DNA of 64,000 nucleotides from assembly GCF_006438925.1 (NCBI RefSeq), contig NZ_RCZA01000002.1, forward strand, positions 434,001 through 498,000. The letters run 5' to 3'. Below the pieces are notes generated by a model. The model searched no databases. It saw only the letters and a program-made list of their open reading frames with translations, and was not told where the DNA came from. A program made the position numbers and the translations under genes. This document shows, piece by piece, positions 47,738-58,467 of this stretch. Every line of letters begins with the position of its first letter. Position 1 is the stretch's first letter. This stretch comes from Pseudomonas mandelii. GTDB taxonomy: Bacteria; Pseudomonadota; Gammaproteobacteria; Pseudomonadales; Pseudomonadaceae.

Positions 47738-48589
47738 ATGACAACTGCTTTACAACAACCGTCGCTCTCAAGCCAATGCATGGCAGAATTCCTGGGCACC
47801 GCGCTGCTGATCTTTTTTGGTACAGGCTGTGTTGCCGCGCTCAAGGTCGCGGGTGCCAGCTTCGGCCTTTGGGAAATCAGCATCATCTGGGGGATCGGCG
47901 TGAGCATGGCGATCTACCTGACCGCCGGGGTTTCCGGGGCTCATCTCAATCCCGCCGTCAGCATTGCCCTGAGCATTTTCGCTGACTTCGAAAAGCGCAA
48001 ACTGCCTTTCTATATTCTCGCCCAGATCGCTGGGGCCTTCTGTGGAGCGTTGTTGGTTTACACGCTGTACAGCAATTTATTCTTCGATTACGAACAAACT
48101 CACCATATGGTTCGTGGTACTCAGGCCAGCCTTGAATTGGCATCGGTGTTTTCCACCTTCCCCAACCCGGTCTTGTCCACGGCACAAGCCTTTCTGGTTG
48201 AAGTGATCATCACCGCCATCCTGATGGGCGTGATCATGTCCCTGACTGACGACAACAATGGCTTGCCAAAGGGGCCGCTCGCTCCGCTGCTGATCGGCCT
48301 GCTGATTGCCGTGATTGGGAGCTCGATGGGTCCGCTGACCGGTTTTGCGATGAACCCCGCGCGCGACTTCGGTCCTAAACTGATGACTTTCTTCGCTGGC
48401 TGGGGTGAAATTTCCTTCACCGGCGGGCGCGATATCCCGTATTTCCTGATTCCGATTTTTGCACCGATTGTCGGTGCCTGCCTCGGTGCTGCAGCTTATC
48501 GCGGGCTGATTGCCCGTCATCTGCCCAGCGCCCTACCTGCTACAAAGGACGCAGCACCGGCCATTGACGGCAAACCAAGAACTTCTTGA
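47738..48589 (+). CDS. glpF: Glycerol facilitator (aquaglyceroporin)
   Basis: Channel of 283 residues with six helices, NPA boxes GAHLNPAVS and GFAMNPARDFGP. Imports glycerol. ATG at 47738 with GAGG; first of glpF-glpK pair, 75 bases before glpK. Confidence 0.95.
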   Translation: MTTALQQPSLSSQCMAEFLGTALLIFFGTGCVAALKVAGASFGLWEISIIWGIGVSMAIYLTAGVSGAHLNPAVSIALSIFADFEKRKLPFYILAQIAGAFCGALLVYTLYSNLFFDYEQTHHMVRGTQASLELASVFSTFPNPVLSTAQAFLVEVIITAILMGVIMSLTDDNNGLPKGPLAPLLIGLLIAVIGSSMGPLTGFAMNPARDFGPKLMTFFAGWGEISFTGGRDIPYFLIPIFAPIVGACLGAAAYRGLIARHLPSALPATKDAAPAIDGKPRTS

Positions 48590-50170
<1,581 letters not shown>

Positions 50171-50265
50171 GCCAAGCTGAGTACTCGTATCTGTATGTAA
50201 CTGGTAGGGAGCAGATTCCTGCGGCATCATGGGCAAATTTTGCACGGCAGCCCAAAGGAAGCCCC

Positions 50266-51021
50266 ATGAATCTGCCTCCCCGTCAGCAGCAAATCCTCGA
50301 ACTGGTCCGCGAACGCGGCTATGTCAGCATCGAGGAAATGGCTACGCTGTTCGTCGTTACACCGCAAACCATCCGCCGCGATATCAATCAGCTCGCGGAA
50401 GCTAATTTGTTGCGTCGCTACCACGGCGGCGCAGCTTACGATTCCAGCGTCGAAAACACCGCCTATGCCATGCGTGCGGATCAGATGCGCGATGAAAAGC
50501 AGCGTATCGGTGAAGCCATTGCGGCTCAGATCCCGGATCACGCCTCGCTGTTCATCAATATCGGTACCACCACCGAATCCATCGCCCGGGCGTTGCTCAA
50601 TCACAATCACCTGAAGATCATCACCAACAACCTGCATGTAGCCTCGATGCTCAGCGCCAAGGACGACTTCGACGTTCTGCTGACCGGTGGCAATGTGCGG
50701 CGTGACGGTGGCGTGGTCGGTCAGGCCAGTGTCGACTTCATTAACCAGTTCAAGGTTGATTTCGCCTTGGTCGGCATCAGCGGTATCGATGAAGACGGTA
50801 GCCTGCTGGACTTCGACTATCAGGAAGTTCGGGTGTCCCAGGCGATCATCGCCAATGCCCGAAAGGTCATCCTCGCGGCGGACTCCAGCAAATTCGGGCG
50901 CAACGCCATGATTCGTCTGGGGCCGATCAGTTTGATTGATTGCCTGGTGACCGATCAGCAACCTGTGCCGGCGTTGGCGCAGTTGTTGAGTCAGCACAAG
51001 ATTCGGCTCGAAGTCGTTTAA
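50266..51021 (+). CDS. glpR: Glycerol-3-phosphate regulon repressor
   Basis: DeoR-family repressor of 251 residues. N-terminal HTH ([21 protein letters not shown], then [18 protein letters not shown]) and a sugar-phosphate sensor domain. It should repress glpFK and glpD until G3P rises. 95 bases after glpK. Confidence 0.95.
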   Translation: MNLPPRQQQILELVRERGYVSIEEMATLFVVTPQTIRRDINQLAEANLLRRYHGGAAYDSSVENTAYAMRADQMRDEKQRIGEAIAAQIPDHASLFINIGTTTESIARALLNHNHLKIITNNLHVASMLSAKDDFDVLLTGGNVRRDGGVVGQASVDFINQFKVDFALVGISGIDEDGSLLDFDYQEVRVSQAIIANARKVILAADSSKFGRNAMIRLGPISLIDCLVTDQQPVPALAQLLSQHKIRLEVV

Positions 51022-51035
51022 GGCTTTCAGCCTCT

Positions 51036-51108
51036 AAAGATCGCAGCCTTCGGCAGCTCCTGCAGGTTCACTCACCCCTGTAGGAGCTGCCGAAGGCTGC
51101 GATCTTTT
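51036..51108. repeat. REP doublet, family A
   Basis: AAAGATCGCAGCCTTCGGCAG...CTG / inverted TGTAGGAGCTGCCGAAGGCTGCGATCTTT between glpR and glpD. Confidence 0.9.
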
Positions 51109-51112
51109 GCTT

Positions 51113-51125
51113 TTAATGTTCGAAA
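51113..51125 (+). promoter_or_regulatory. Candidate GlpR operator, upstream copy
   Basis: TTAATGTTCGAAA, identical to a second copy at 51217-51229. ATGTTCG is the E. coli GlpR half-site. Confidence 0.55.
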
Positions 51126-51211
51126 ATTTTCCTTTCACGGCCCTTCGATCAGTATTTTCAATCGAAGTTAACTGGCTGTGGGCGACTTTATGGGCTACCA
51201 TTTTCGCAAAT

Positions 51212-51229
51212 GAACATTAATGTTCGAAA
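51212..51229 (+). promoter_or_regulatory. Candidate GlpR operator, palindromic copy before glpD
   Basis: Perfect palindrome GAACATTAATGTTC (51212-51225) extended by GAAA. It contains the 13-base sequence seen at 51113. It lies 42 bases before the glpD start. Confidence 0.6.
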
Positions 51230-51266
51230 TCCAATACCGAAAATCATAAAAGCCCGAGGCCAGCCG

Positions 51267-52805
51267 ATGCCCACTTCTACCTTGCCTACGCCCCCTCTCG
51301 CTGAGATCTACGATATCGCCGTCATCGGTGGCGGGATCAACGGCGCGGGGATCGCAGCGGATGCCGCCGGTCGCGGTCTTTCGGTGTTTCTTTGCGAAAA
51401 GGACGACCTGGCCAGCCACACCTCGTCAGCCAGTAGCAAGCTGATCCACGGTGGCCTGCGCTACCTTGAACATTACGAATTCCGCTTGGTGCGCGAAGCC
51501 CTGGCCGAACGCGAAGTGCTGCTGGCCAACGCCCCGCACATCGTCAAGCAGATGCGCTTCGTGCTGCCGCACCGTCCGCACCTGCGTCCGGCCTGGATGA
51601 TCCGCGCCGGTCTGTTCCTTTATGACCACCTCGGCAAGCGGGAAAAACTCGAAGGCTCCAAAAGCGTGAAGTTCGGCCCGGACAGCCCGCTGAAAAGCGA
51701 AATCACCAAAGGCTTCGAATACTCCGATTGCTGGGTAGACGATGCTCGTCTGGTGGTGCTGAACGCCATGGCCGCCCGCGAAAAAGGCGCCCACGTTCAC
51801 ACCCAGACTCGCTGCGTCAGCGCCCGTCGCACCAAGGGAATGTGGCATCTGCATCTGGAACGCGCCGATGGCAGTCTGTTTTCGATCCGCGCCAAGGCGT
51901 TGGTGAACGCTGCCGGTCCATGGGTCGCCAAGTTCATTCGTGACGACCTGAAGATGGAATCGCCGTACGGCATCCGCCTGATTCAGGGCAGCCACCTGAT
52001 CGTTCCAAAACTGTACGAAGGCGAACACGCGCACATTCTGCAAAACGAAGATCAGCGCATCGTGTTCACCATTCCGTACCTGAACCACTTCACCCTGATC
52101 GGCACCACCGACCGCGAGTACACCGGCGATCCGGCTGCAGTTGCGATCACTGAAGGCGAAACCGATTACCTGTTGAAAGTGGTCAACTCCCATTTCAAGA
52201 AACGCATCAGCCGCGACGATATCCTGCACAGCTATTCCGGTGTTCGCCCACTGTGCAACGACGAATCCGACAACCCGTCGGCCGTCACCCGTGACTACAC
52301 CCTGGCGCTGTCGGGCACTGGCGAAGAAGCGCCACTGTTGTCGGTATTCGGCGGCAAGCTGACCACCTACCGCAAACTGGCCGAGTCGGCACTGGCGCAA
52401 CTGGCTCCTTACTTCAAGCACATCAAGCCAAGCTGGACCGCCAGCGCTACCCTGCCGGGCGGTGAAGACATGACCACCCCGCAAGCCTTGTGCGCCTTGA
52501 TCCGTGACAAGTTCGACTGGGTGCCGACCGAAATCGCCCGCCGCTGGGCCACCACCTACGGCAGCCGCACCTGGCGCATGCTGGAAGGCGTGCAGAATCT
52601 CGGCGATATGGGCGAACACATCGGCGGCGGGCTCTACACCCGTGAAGTCGATTACCTGTGCAGCGAAGAATGGGCAACCACCGCGCACGACATCCTGTGG
52701 CGCCGCAGCAAGCTGGGGCTGTTCACCACCCCGGATGAGCAGCAGAAATTGGCGGATTACCTGAGCAAGGTCGAGCAGAACCGCAGCAAGATCGAAGCGG
52801 CCTGA
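51267..52805 (+). CDS. glpD: Glycerol-3-phosphate dehydrogenase (aerobic, FAD)
   Basis: Membrane-associated flavoenzyme of 512 residues that oxidises G3P and feeds electrons to quinone. FAD-binding GGGINGAGIAADAAGRG at about 22-38; SSASSKLIHGGLRYLE is the family motif. ATG at 51267 with GAGGCCAGCC ribosome site; GlpR-like operators lie upstream. Confidence 0.97.
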   Translation: MPTSTLPTPPLAEIYDIAVIGGGINGAGIAADAAGRGLSVFLCEKDDLASHTSSASSKLIHGGLRYLEHYEFRLVREALAEREVLLANAPHIVKQMRFVLPHRPHLRPAWMIRAGLFLYDHLGKREKLEGSKSVKFGPDSPLKSEITKGFEYSDCWVDDARLVVLNAMAAREKGAHVHTQTRCVSARRTKGMWHLHLERADGSLFSIRAKALVNAAGPWVAKFIRDDLKMESPYGIRLIQGSHLIVPKLYEGEHAHILQNEDQRIVFTIPYLNHFTLIGTTDREYTGDPAAVAITEGETDYLLKVVNSHFKKRISRDDILHSYSGVRPLCNDESDNPSAVTRDYTLALSGTGEEAPLLSVFGGKLTTYRKLAESALAQLAPYFKHIKPSWTASATLPGGEDMTTPQALCALIRDKFDWVPTEIARRWATTYGSRTWRMLEGVQNLGDMGEHIGGGLYTREVDYLCSEEWATTAHDILWRRSKLGLFTTPDEQQKLADYLSKVEQNRSKIEAA

Positions 52806-52825
52806 TCGGGAATCCGGTTAAACCA

Positions 52826-52859
52826 AAGCCCCTGAATCTCACGATTCAGGGGCTTTTTT
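52826..52859. terminator. Bidirectional terminator after glpD
   Basis: AAGCCCCTGAATC, loop TCAC, GATTCAGGGGCTTTTTT; also suited to the convergent LysR gene. Confidence 0.9.
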
Positions 52860-52867
52860 GTGGGAAC

Positions 52868-53770
52868 TTACTGCGCCAGATGCAGCAATAGGAAATCGAT
52901 GAACGCCCTCGATTTGTGGGGCAAATGCGGGCTGTTGGGAAACACCACGCTGACGGACTGCGAGGGCAGCGAATAGTCGGGCAACAACCGGATCAGCCGC
53001 TCGCTGGCGATGTCGTCCTTGACCACCCAGGCGGGCAGCACCGAGACGCCTAGCGACGACAACGTCATGGAACGGATGGCCGTGGAAGAATTGGATTCAA
53101 ACTGATTGATCCCGTTGATCTCGACAGCCCCCAATTGCGGATGGCGCAACGACCACTGGGTCGGTGCCTGCAGGTTGCTGTTGGCGATCCACGGCACCGA
53201 ATTCAGGTCCTGAGGATTCTGCACCGGGTGACGTGCAAGAAACGTCTCGGTAGCCACCAGGACAATTTCATAATCCGCCAGTTTACGGCTCTTGAAAGCC
53301 GAGTCCGCCAAGTTGCCTAAACGGATAACCAGGTCTAACTTTTCCGCCACCAGATCATTGAGTGACGAATTGAAGTTATAACAGAGTTTTATTTCCGGAT
53401 AGCGCTCTATAAATTGCGGTATCAACGGAAGAATATAGGCCTCGCCGTATTCACTGGTGGAACTGAAGCGCAACTTGCCGGACACCCGATTATGCCCTTT
53501 TAATACATTATCGAAGGCATTATCGATGTCCGCGACAATACCTTTGAATTCTTCATAAAAGTCCTGACCGATTTCGGTGAGGGATATATTTCGGGTATTT
53601 CGAATCAACAACGTCGCTGACAGCACGTCCTCCAGCGCCTTGACATGCAGGCTGGCCATGGCTTTGCTGATGCTCAGGTAATTGGCAGCCTTGGTGTAAG
53701 AACCAAAATCGACCACGGCCAGGAATGTCTGGACCCGATTAAGATGAGTGTGCATAGCAATATGGTTCAC
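52868..53770 (-). CDS. LysR-family transcriptional regulator
   Basis: Regulator of 300 residues. N-terminal winged helix (FLAVVDFGSYTKAANYLSISKAMASLHVKALE) and periplasmic-binding-type effector domain. Start GTG at 53770 has GGGA at 7 bases; an ATG at 53755 is alternative without a ribosome site. Divergent from an MFS transporter, which it presumably controls. GC content is lower in the HTH half (ATATT-rich), hinting at a different origin. Confidence 0.82.
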   Translation of the reverse strand: MNHIAMHTHLNRVQTFLAVVDFGSYTKAANYLSISKAMASLHVKALEDVLSATLLIRNTRNISLTEIGQDFYEEFKGIVADIDNAFDNVLKGHNRVSGKLRFSSTSEYGEAYILPLIPQFIERYPEIKLCYNFNSSLNDLVAEKLDLVIRLGNLADSAFKSRKLADYEIVLVATETFLARHPVQNPQDLNSVPWIANSNLQAPTQWSLRHPQLGAVEINGINQFESNSSTAIRSMTLSSLGVSVLPAWVVKDDIASERLIRLLPDYSLPSQSVSVVFPNSPHLPHKSRAFIDFLLLHLAQ

Positions 53771-53860
53771 TGTTAAATCCCGTCAAACATTGTTTCAAGG
53801 ATAGTCGTATCGACAGTTCAAGTCCACCGCCCCTATGCTTTGCGACAAAGGGGAAACAAC

Positions 53861-55228
53861 ATGACCTATCGCTACAAAGTTGCGCTGATATTTCTGATCG
53901 GTTTTTTTATAGACTGCATTAACATCTTTATGTCGGCGGTCGCATTACCGAGTATATCGGCGGCGCTACACGTTAGTACTTCAGACGTTGCCTGGGTGGC
54001 TAACGCTAATATTCTCGGGCTGACGCTGATTATCCCGGTCAGCACCTGGCTGGCCGGTCGTTTTGGCAGCCGGGAAATCCTCACCGCCTCGATGATCGTG
54101 TTCACAGGCTCCGTGTGGATGAGTGGGCTGGCCAACAGTTTCAACGAACTGGTGATCTGGCGCTTCGTCCAGGGGGTTGGCGGCGGACTGTTGATTCCTG
54201 TCGGCCAGGCGCTGACGTTCAACCTGTTCAAGGGCGAGCAGCGGGCGAAAATATCCACATTGGTCATGGCCGTTGCCCTGATAGCGCCCGCCATTTCACC
54301 AACCATCGGCGGTGTCATCGTCGACAGCAGCTCCTGGCGCTGGGTGTTCTACAGCAACATCCCGTTTTCGCTGATCGCGGCATTGCTGTCCTGGTTCTGG
54401 ATCAACGAAGCGCGCCCGACGAGTTTGCCCAGGCCCGACATCAAGGGCTTGCTACTGGTCAGCGCGGCGCTCGGCAGCCTGCTGATGGGCATGTCGTTGT
54501 ATGGCGGCGACGCTCCGGCATGGGTAGCCGCCCTCTTCGTCATGGCCGGCGTTGCTTTCGTCGTGCTGTACGGGCTGCACTACCGCACGTGCAAAAACCC
54601 GATCATTGAACTGAGCCTGCTCAAAAGCAAAAAACTCAGCACCTCCATCTTTATCTATTACGCGATTCCCGGTGTGTTCACGGGGGTCAACTTGATGAGC
54701 ATCTTTTTCCTGCAAAACACCCTGCACTTCAGCGCCCGACTGACAGGGATGTTCATGATCCTGTACGCCATCGGCGCGTTCATCGCGATGCTGATCTGTG
54801 GCCGGGTCTATAACCGGATGGGCGCGAAGCGGCTGTTTGCCCTCGGCATGCTCTTGCACAGCGCCGGCATCGCCACCCTGTTACTGGTGAACGATCCCTC
54901 AGACTTTTTGGTGATTGTCATCGCCTACAGCTTGATGGGGATCGGCGGCGGCATCGGTGCCAACACAGCACAAACCACGTCGCTGATGGACTTCGAGGGT
55001 AATGACACCCACAAGGCCAGCGTCATCTGGAACATCAACCGACAGATGTCATTCAGCATCGGTGCCGCCCTCTTCCTGATGGTTTTCAACCTGCTCTTGA
55101 AGCATTTCGATACCACCCAGGCCTACCACGTGACCTTTGCAATCGCCGCGCTGGTGGGCCTGTTCCCACTCTTTCAACTGAGTCAGTTGAACACTCAAAA
55201 GGACTGTCATGCACAACAAAATAGTTGA
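53861..55228 (+). CDS. MFS drug-efflux-type transporter (DHA2-like)
   Basis: Membrane protein of 455 residues with about 12-14 helices. Begins KVALIFLIGFFIDCINIFMSAVALPSI; motif A-like WLAGRFGSREI and motif C-like GGVIVDSSSWRWVFYSNIPF are characteristic of EmrB/QacA-type exporters. ATG at 53861 with AGGGGAAAC. The NTF2-like gene starts inside its 3' end. Confidence 0.83.
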   Translation: MTYRYKVALIFLIGFFIDCINIFMSAVALPSISAALHVSTSDVAWVANANILGLTLIIPVSTWLAGRFGSREILTASMIVFTGSVWMSGLANSFNELVIWRFVQGVGGGLLIPVGQALTFNLFKGEQRAKISTLVMAVALIAPAISPTIGGVIVDSSSWRWVFYSNIPFSLIAALLSWFWINEARPTSLPRPDIKGLLLVSAALGSLLMGMSLYGGDAPAWVAALFVMAGVAFVVLYGLHYRTCKNPIIELSLLKSKKLSTSIFIYYAIPGVFTGVNLMSIFFLQNTLHFSARLTGMFMILYAIGAFIAMLICGRVYNRMGAKRLFALGMLLHSAGIATLLLVNDPSDFLVIVIAYSLMGIGGGIGANTAQTTSLMDFEGNDTHKASVIWNINRQMSFSIGAALFLMVFNLLLKHFDTTQAYHVTFAIAALVGLFPLFQLSQLNTQKDCHAQQNS

Positions 55229-55619
55229 ACAGGCGCACCACAGCATTCATCACGTTCACGAGCTGATACACACCCTGTTCACCGACGCAAACGGTAAGGG
55301 GCAGGCGGCGCTTGAACCGCTGATGTCGGCCTTTGCCGAGCACTTCACCATGGTCACCACCTCGGCCGCCATTGTCAGCCGGGCGACGGTCGAACAGATG
55401 TTCAAAGGTGCAGTCGGCGCCAAGCCAGGCCTGGAGATCGTCATCAGCGACCTGCAGACGGTCTGGCAGGAAGGCAACAGCGTGGCGATCCGCTACAAGG
55501 AAACCCATCGTCTAAACCAAAGCGAGAGCTCACGGGTTTCGGTGGCAATCATTGGCATCCATCACCACAACGCCCAGTGGATTTACCTGCATGAAACGCC
55601 GCTAAGCCAGGGAGGCTGA
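55209..55619 (+). CDS. NTF2-like/SnoaL-type small protein
   Basis: Protein of 136 residues with cone-shaped NTF2-like pattern (ALEPLMSAFAEHFTMVTTSAAIVSR; VWQEGNSVAIRYKETHR; WIYLHETPL). AAAAGGA precedes the ATG, which overlaps the MFS stop by 20 bases. Might process or bind the transporter's substrate; no substrate can be named. Confidence 0.7.
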   Translation: MHNKIVEQAHHSIHHVHELIHTLFTDANGKGQAALEPLMSAFAEHFTMVTTSAAIVSRATVEQMFKGAVGAKPGLEIVISDLQTVWQEGNSVAIRYKETHRLNQSESSRVSVAIIGIHHHNAQWIYLHETPLSQGG

Positions 55620-55692
55620 TTGTCATATGAACGGCATGATCACTGGCTCTTCTATTATCTGGCCGAAAGGACGTTAGCGACCCCAAACACCA

Positions 55693-55706
55693 TTCGGTTT
55701 TCCGAA
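55693..55706 (+). promoter_or_regulatory. AauR operator (perfect)
   Basis: TTCGG-TTTT-CCGAA, an exact fit to the recalled AauR site TTCGG-N4-CCGAA. About 120 bases upstream of the sigma-54 promoter, the right place for an enhancer. Confidence 0.75.
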
Positions 55707-55723
55707 CGCGACCTGTCAGTCGA

Positions 55724-55737
55724 TTCGGTTACCCGGA
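55724..55737 (+). promoter_or_regulatory. AauR operator (one mismatch)
   Basis: TTCGG-TTAC-CCGGA, 31 bases after the first site (three helical turns). Confidence 0.6.
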
Positions 55738-55813
55738 TTCTCCAACGTCAAAAACTGCGCCATAAATATTTAATCACCTTATAAATCAATAAGTTGATCT
55801 GTTCAGCCTGGCC

Positions 55814-55829
55814 TGGCACGAGTCATGCT
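55814..55829 (+). promoter_or_regulatory. Sigma-54 promoter of aatJ
   Basis: TGGCACGAGTCATGCT: GG (-24) and GC (-12) with 10 bases between, matching TGGCAC-N5-TTGCW with one change. Confidence 0.75.
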
Positions 55830-55945
55830 CTACACTCTTGGACGAATGTCCGCTGAGCCAACCCTTCAGGAGCCGGCAAGCATTCGAAGCACAAAAAAGG
55901 GCCGATGAACTGGCTCCATATAAAAACAATGTCGAGGAAAATTTG

Positions 55946-56860
55946 ATGCGCATCGTTCCCCATCTCCTGGGCGCAGCCATTGCTGCCGCTCTGATCAGCA
56001 CTCCAGTTTTCGCCGCCGAACTCACCGGCACCCTGAAGAAGATCAAAGAGTCCGGCGTTATCACCCTCGGGCATCGTGACGCTTCCATTCCGTTTTCCTA
56101 CATCGCGGACGCTTCCGGCAAACCGGTTGGCTACTCCCACGATATCCAGCTGAAAATCGTCGAAGCCATCAAGAAAGACCTGGACATGCCCAACCTCCAG
56201 GTCAAATACAACCTCGTGACTTCGCAAACCCGTATCCCGCTGGTGCAGAACGGCACCGTGGACGTCGAGTGCGGCTCCACCACCAACAACGTCGAGCGTC
56301 AGCAGCAAGTTGACTTCTCCGTCGGCATTTTCGAAATCGGCACCAAGCTGCTGTCCAAGAAAGATTCGCCTTACAAAGACTTCCCGGACCTGAAAGGCAA
56401 GAACGTCGTGACCACCGCCGGCACCACGTCCGAGCGCATCCTCAAGTCGATGAACGCCGACAAGCAGATGGGCATGAACGTTATCTCCGCCAAAGACCAC
56501 GGCGAATCCTTCAACATGCTGGAAAGCGGCCGCGCCGTTGCTTTCATGATGGACGACGCCTTGCTGGCAGGTGAAATGGCCAAGGCCAAGAAGCCAACCG
56601 ATTGGGCCGTGACCGGTACTGCACAGTCCTACGAAATCTACGGCTGCATGGTCCGCAAGGGCGACGCGCCGTTCAAGAAGGCCGTGGATGACGCGATCGT
56701 TGCGACCTACAAGTCCGGCGAAATCAACAAGATCTACGAAAAATGGTTCATGCAGCCAATCCCGCCAAAAAACCTGAACCTGATGTTCCCTATGAGCGAC
56801 GAGCTCAAGGCCCTGATCGCCAATCCAACCGATAAAGCGGCTGACGACAAGAAATCCTGA
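55946..56860 (+). CDS. aatJ: Glutamate/aspartate ABC transporter periplasmic binding protein
   Basis: Solute-binding protein of 304 residues with a signal peptide ending FAAE. Family 3 amino-acid-binding pattern: GVITLGHRDASIPFSY, ...KDFPDLKGKNVVTTAGTTSERILK. The start at 55946 has GAGGAAAATTTG. It heads aatJQMP and is preceded by a sigma-54 promoter with AauR sites. Equivalent to GltI and PA1342. Confidence 0.93.
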   Translation: MRIVPHLLGAAIAAALISTPVFAAELTGTLKKIKESGVITLGHRDASIPFSYIADASGKPVGYSHDIQLKIVEAIKKDLDMPNLQVKYNLVTSQTRIPLVQNGTVDVECGSTTNNVERQQQVDFSVGIFEIGTKLLSKKDSPYKDFPDLKGKNVVTTAGTTSERILKSMNADKQMGMNVISAKDHGESFNMLESGRAVAFMMDDALLAGEMAKAKKPTDWAVTGTAQSYEIYGCMVRKGDAPFKKAVDDAIVATYKSGEINKIYEKWFMQPIPPKNLNLMFPMSDELKALIANPTDKAADDKKS

Positions 56861-56879
56861 TTTCTGACTAACCTTATCT

Positions 56880-56904
56880 CCTGACAGGGCTCTGCCCTTT
56901 CAGG
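56880..56904 (+). terminator. Intercistronic hairpin between aatJ and aatQ
   Basis: CCTGA-C-AGGGC, loop TCT, GCCCT-T-TCAGG. No T run follows, so it more likely protects the aatJ message than terminates it. Confidence 0.6.
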
Positions 56905-57049
56905 GGATAGTCACTCCCTGCTGGCATTTTTGGAAACACTCGAACCGGTGGCTGTCGAGCCGCTCGTGTGTGCCTGATCTTCAATCGGGCGGGAACGGAG
57001 CTTCCCCAGGCGGGCACTTGTACATCGATCGATCTGAGGGGAGACCCTA

Positions 57050-57796
57050 ATGAATTACAACTGGGACTGGGGCGTATTCTTCAAGTCCACCGGCGTGGGC
57101 AGCGAGACATATCTCGACTGGTACGTCTCCGGTTTGGGCTGGACCATCGCCATCGCCGTCGTGGCCTGGATCGTTGCCCTGCTGCTGGGCTCGATGCTGG
57201 GCGTCATGCGCACCGTGCCGAACCGCATCGTATCGGGCATCGCGACCTGTTACGTCGAACTCTTCCGTAATGTGCCACTGCTGGTTCAGCTGTTCATCTG
57301 GTACTTCCTGGTGCCCGATCTGCTGCCTCAGAACCTGCAAGACTGGTACAAGCAGGACCTGAACCCGACCACTTCGGCCTACCTGAGCGTCGTCGTCTGC
57401 CTGGGCCTGTTCACCGCCGCTCGTGTTTGCGAACAGGTGCGCACCGGTATTCAGGCGCTGCCTCGCGGCCAGGAAGCCGCCGCTCGCGCCATGGGCTTCA
57501 AGCTGCCGCAGATCTACTGGAACGTGCTGCTGCCCCAGGCTTACCGGATCATCATTCCGCCGCTCACCTCGGAATTCCTGAACGTGTTCAAGAACTCTTC
57601 CGTCGCGTCGCTGATCGGCCTGATGGAGTTGCTCGCACAGACCAAACAGACCGCCGAGTTCTCCGCCAACCTGTTCGAAGCCTTCACCCTGGCAACGCTG
57701 ATTTACTTCACGCTGAACATGGGCCTGATGCTGCTGATGCGCATGGTCGAGAAGAAAGTGGCCGTACCGGGCCTGATCTCCGTAGGGGGTAAATGA
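57050..57796 (+). CDS. aatQ: Glutamate/aspartate ABC permease subunit
   Basis: Inner-membrane permease of 248 residues, five or six helices, with the EAA loop EAAARAMGFKLPQIYWNVLLPQAY. Equivalent of GltJ. AGGGGAGACCCTA precedes the ATG; stop overlaps aatM. Confidence 0.93.
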   Translation: MNYNWDWGVFFKSTGVGSETYLDWYVSGLGWTIAIAVVAWIVALLLGSMLGVMRTVPNRIVSGIATCYVELFRNVPLLVQLFIWYFLVPDLLPQNLQDWYKQDLNPTTSAYLSVVVCLGLFTAARVCEQVRTGIQALPRGQEAAARAMGFKLPQIYWNVLLPQAYRIIIPPLTSEFLNVFKNSSVASLIGLMELLAQTKQTAEFSANLFEAFTLATLIYFTLNMGLMLLMRMVEKKVAVPGLISVGGK

Positions 57797-58467
57797 TGGA
57801 ATTCGACTTCTCGGGCATCATCCCGTCCCTGCCGGGTTTGTGGAACGGCATGGTCATGACCCTGCAACTGATGGCGCTGGGCGTCGTCGGCGGGATCATC
57901 CTCGGCACGATCCTGGCGCTGATGCGCCTGTCCCACAGCAAATTGCTGTCGAACATTGCCGGCGCCTACGTTAACTACTTCCGCTCGATTCCGCTGCTGC
58001 TGGTGATCACCTGGTTCTACCTGGCGGTGCCGTTCGTACTGCGCTGGATCACCGGCGAAGACACCCCGATCGGCGCATTCGCCTCGTGCATCGTGGCGTT
58101 CATGATGTTCGAAGCGGCGTACTTCTGCGAAATCGTCCGGGCCGGCGTCCAGTCGATTTCCAAGGGTCAGATGGGTGCTGCCCAAGCCCTGGGCATGACG
58201 TATGGCCAGATGATGCGTTTGATCATCCTGCCGCAAGCGTTCCGCAAGATGACCCCGCTGCTGCTGCAACAAAGCATCATCCTGTTTCAGGACACCTCGC
58301 TGGTCTACGCGGTCGGTCTGGTGGACTTCCTCAATGCCTCGCGTGCCAGTGGCGACATCATCGGTCGCTCCAACGAGTTCCTGATCTTTGCAGGTCTCAC
58401 GTACTTCACAATCAGCTTTGCCGCCTCGCTGCTGGTCAAGCGTCTGCAAAAAAGGTTTGCCGTATGA
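57796..58467 (+). CDS. aatM: Glutamate/aspartate ABC permease subunit
   Basis: Second permease, 223 residues, EAA-type loop [23 protein letters not shown]. Start taken at 57796, 6 bases after GGGGG; an ATG one codon earlier is also in frame. Equivalent of GltK. Stop overlaps aatP by 4 bases. Confidence 0.93.
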   Translation: MEFDFSGIIPSLPGLWNGMVMTLQLMALGVVGGIILGTILALMRLSHSKLLSNIAGAYVNYFRSIPLLLVITWFYLAVPFVLRWITGEDTPIGAFASCIVAFMMFEAAYFCEIVRAGVQSISKGQMGAAQALGMTYGQMMRLIILPQAFRKMTPLLLQQSIILFQDTSLVYAVGLVDFLNASRASGDIIGRSNEFLIFAGLTYFTISFAASLLVKRLQKRFAV

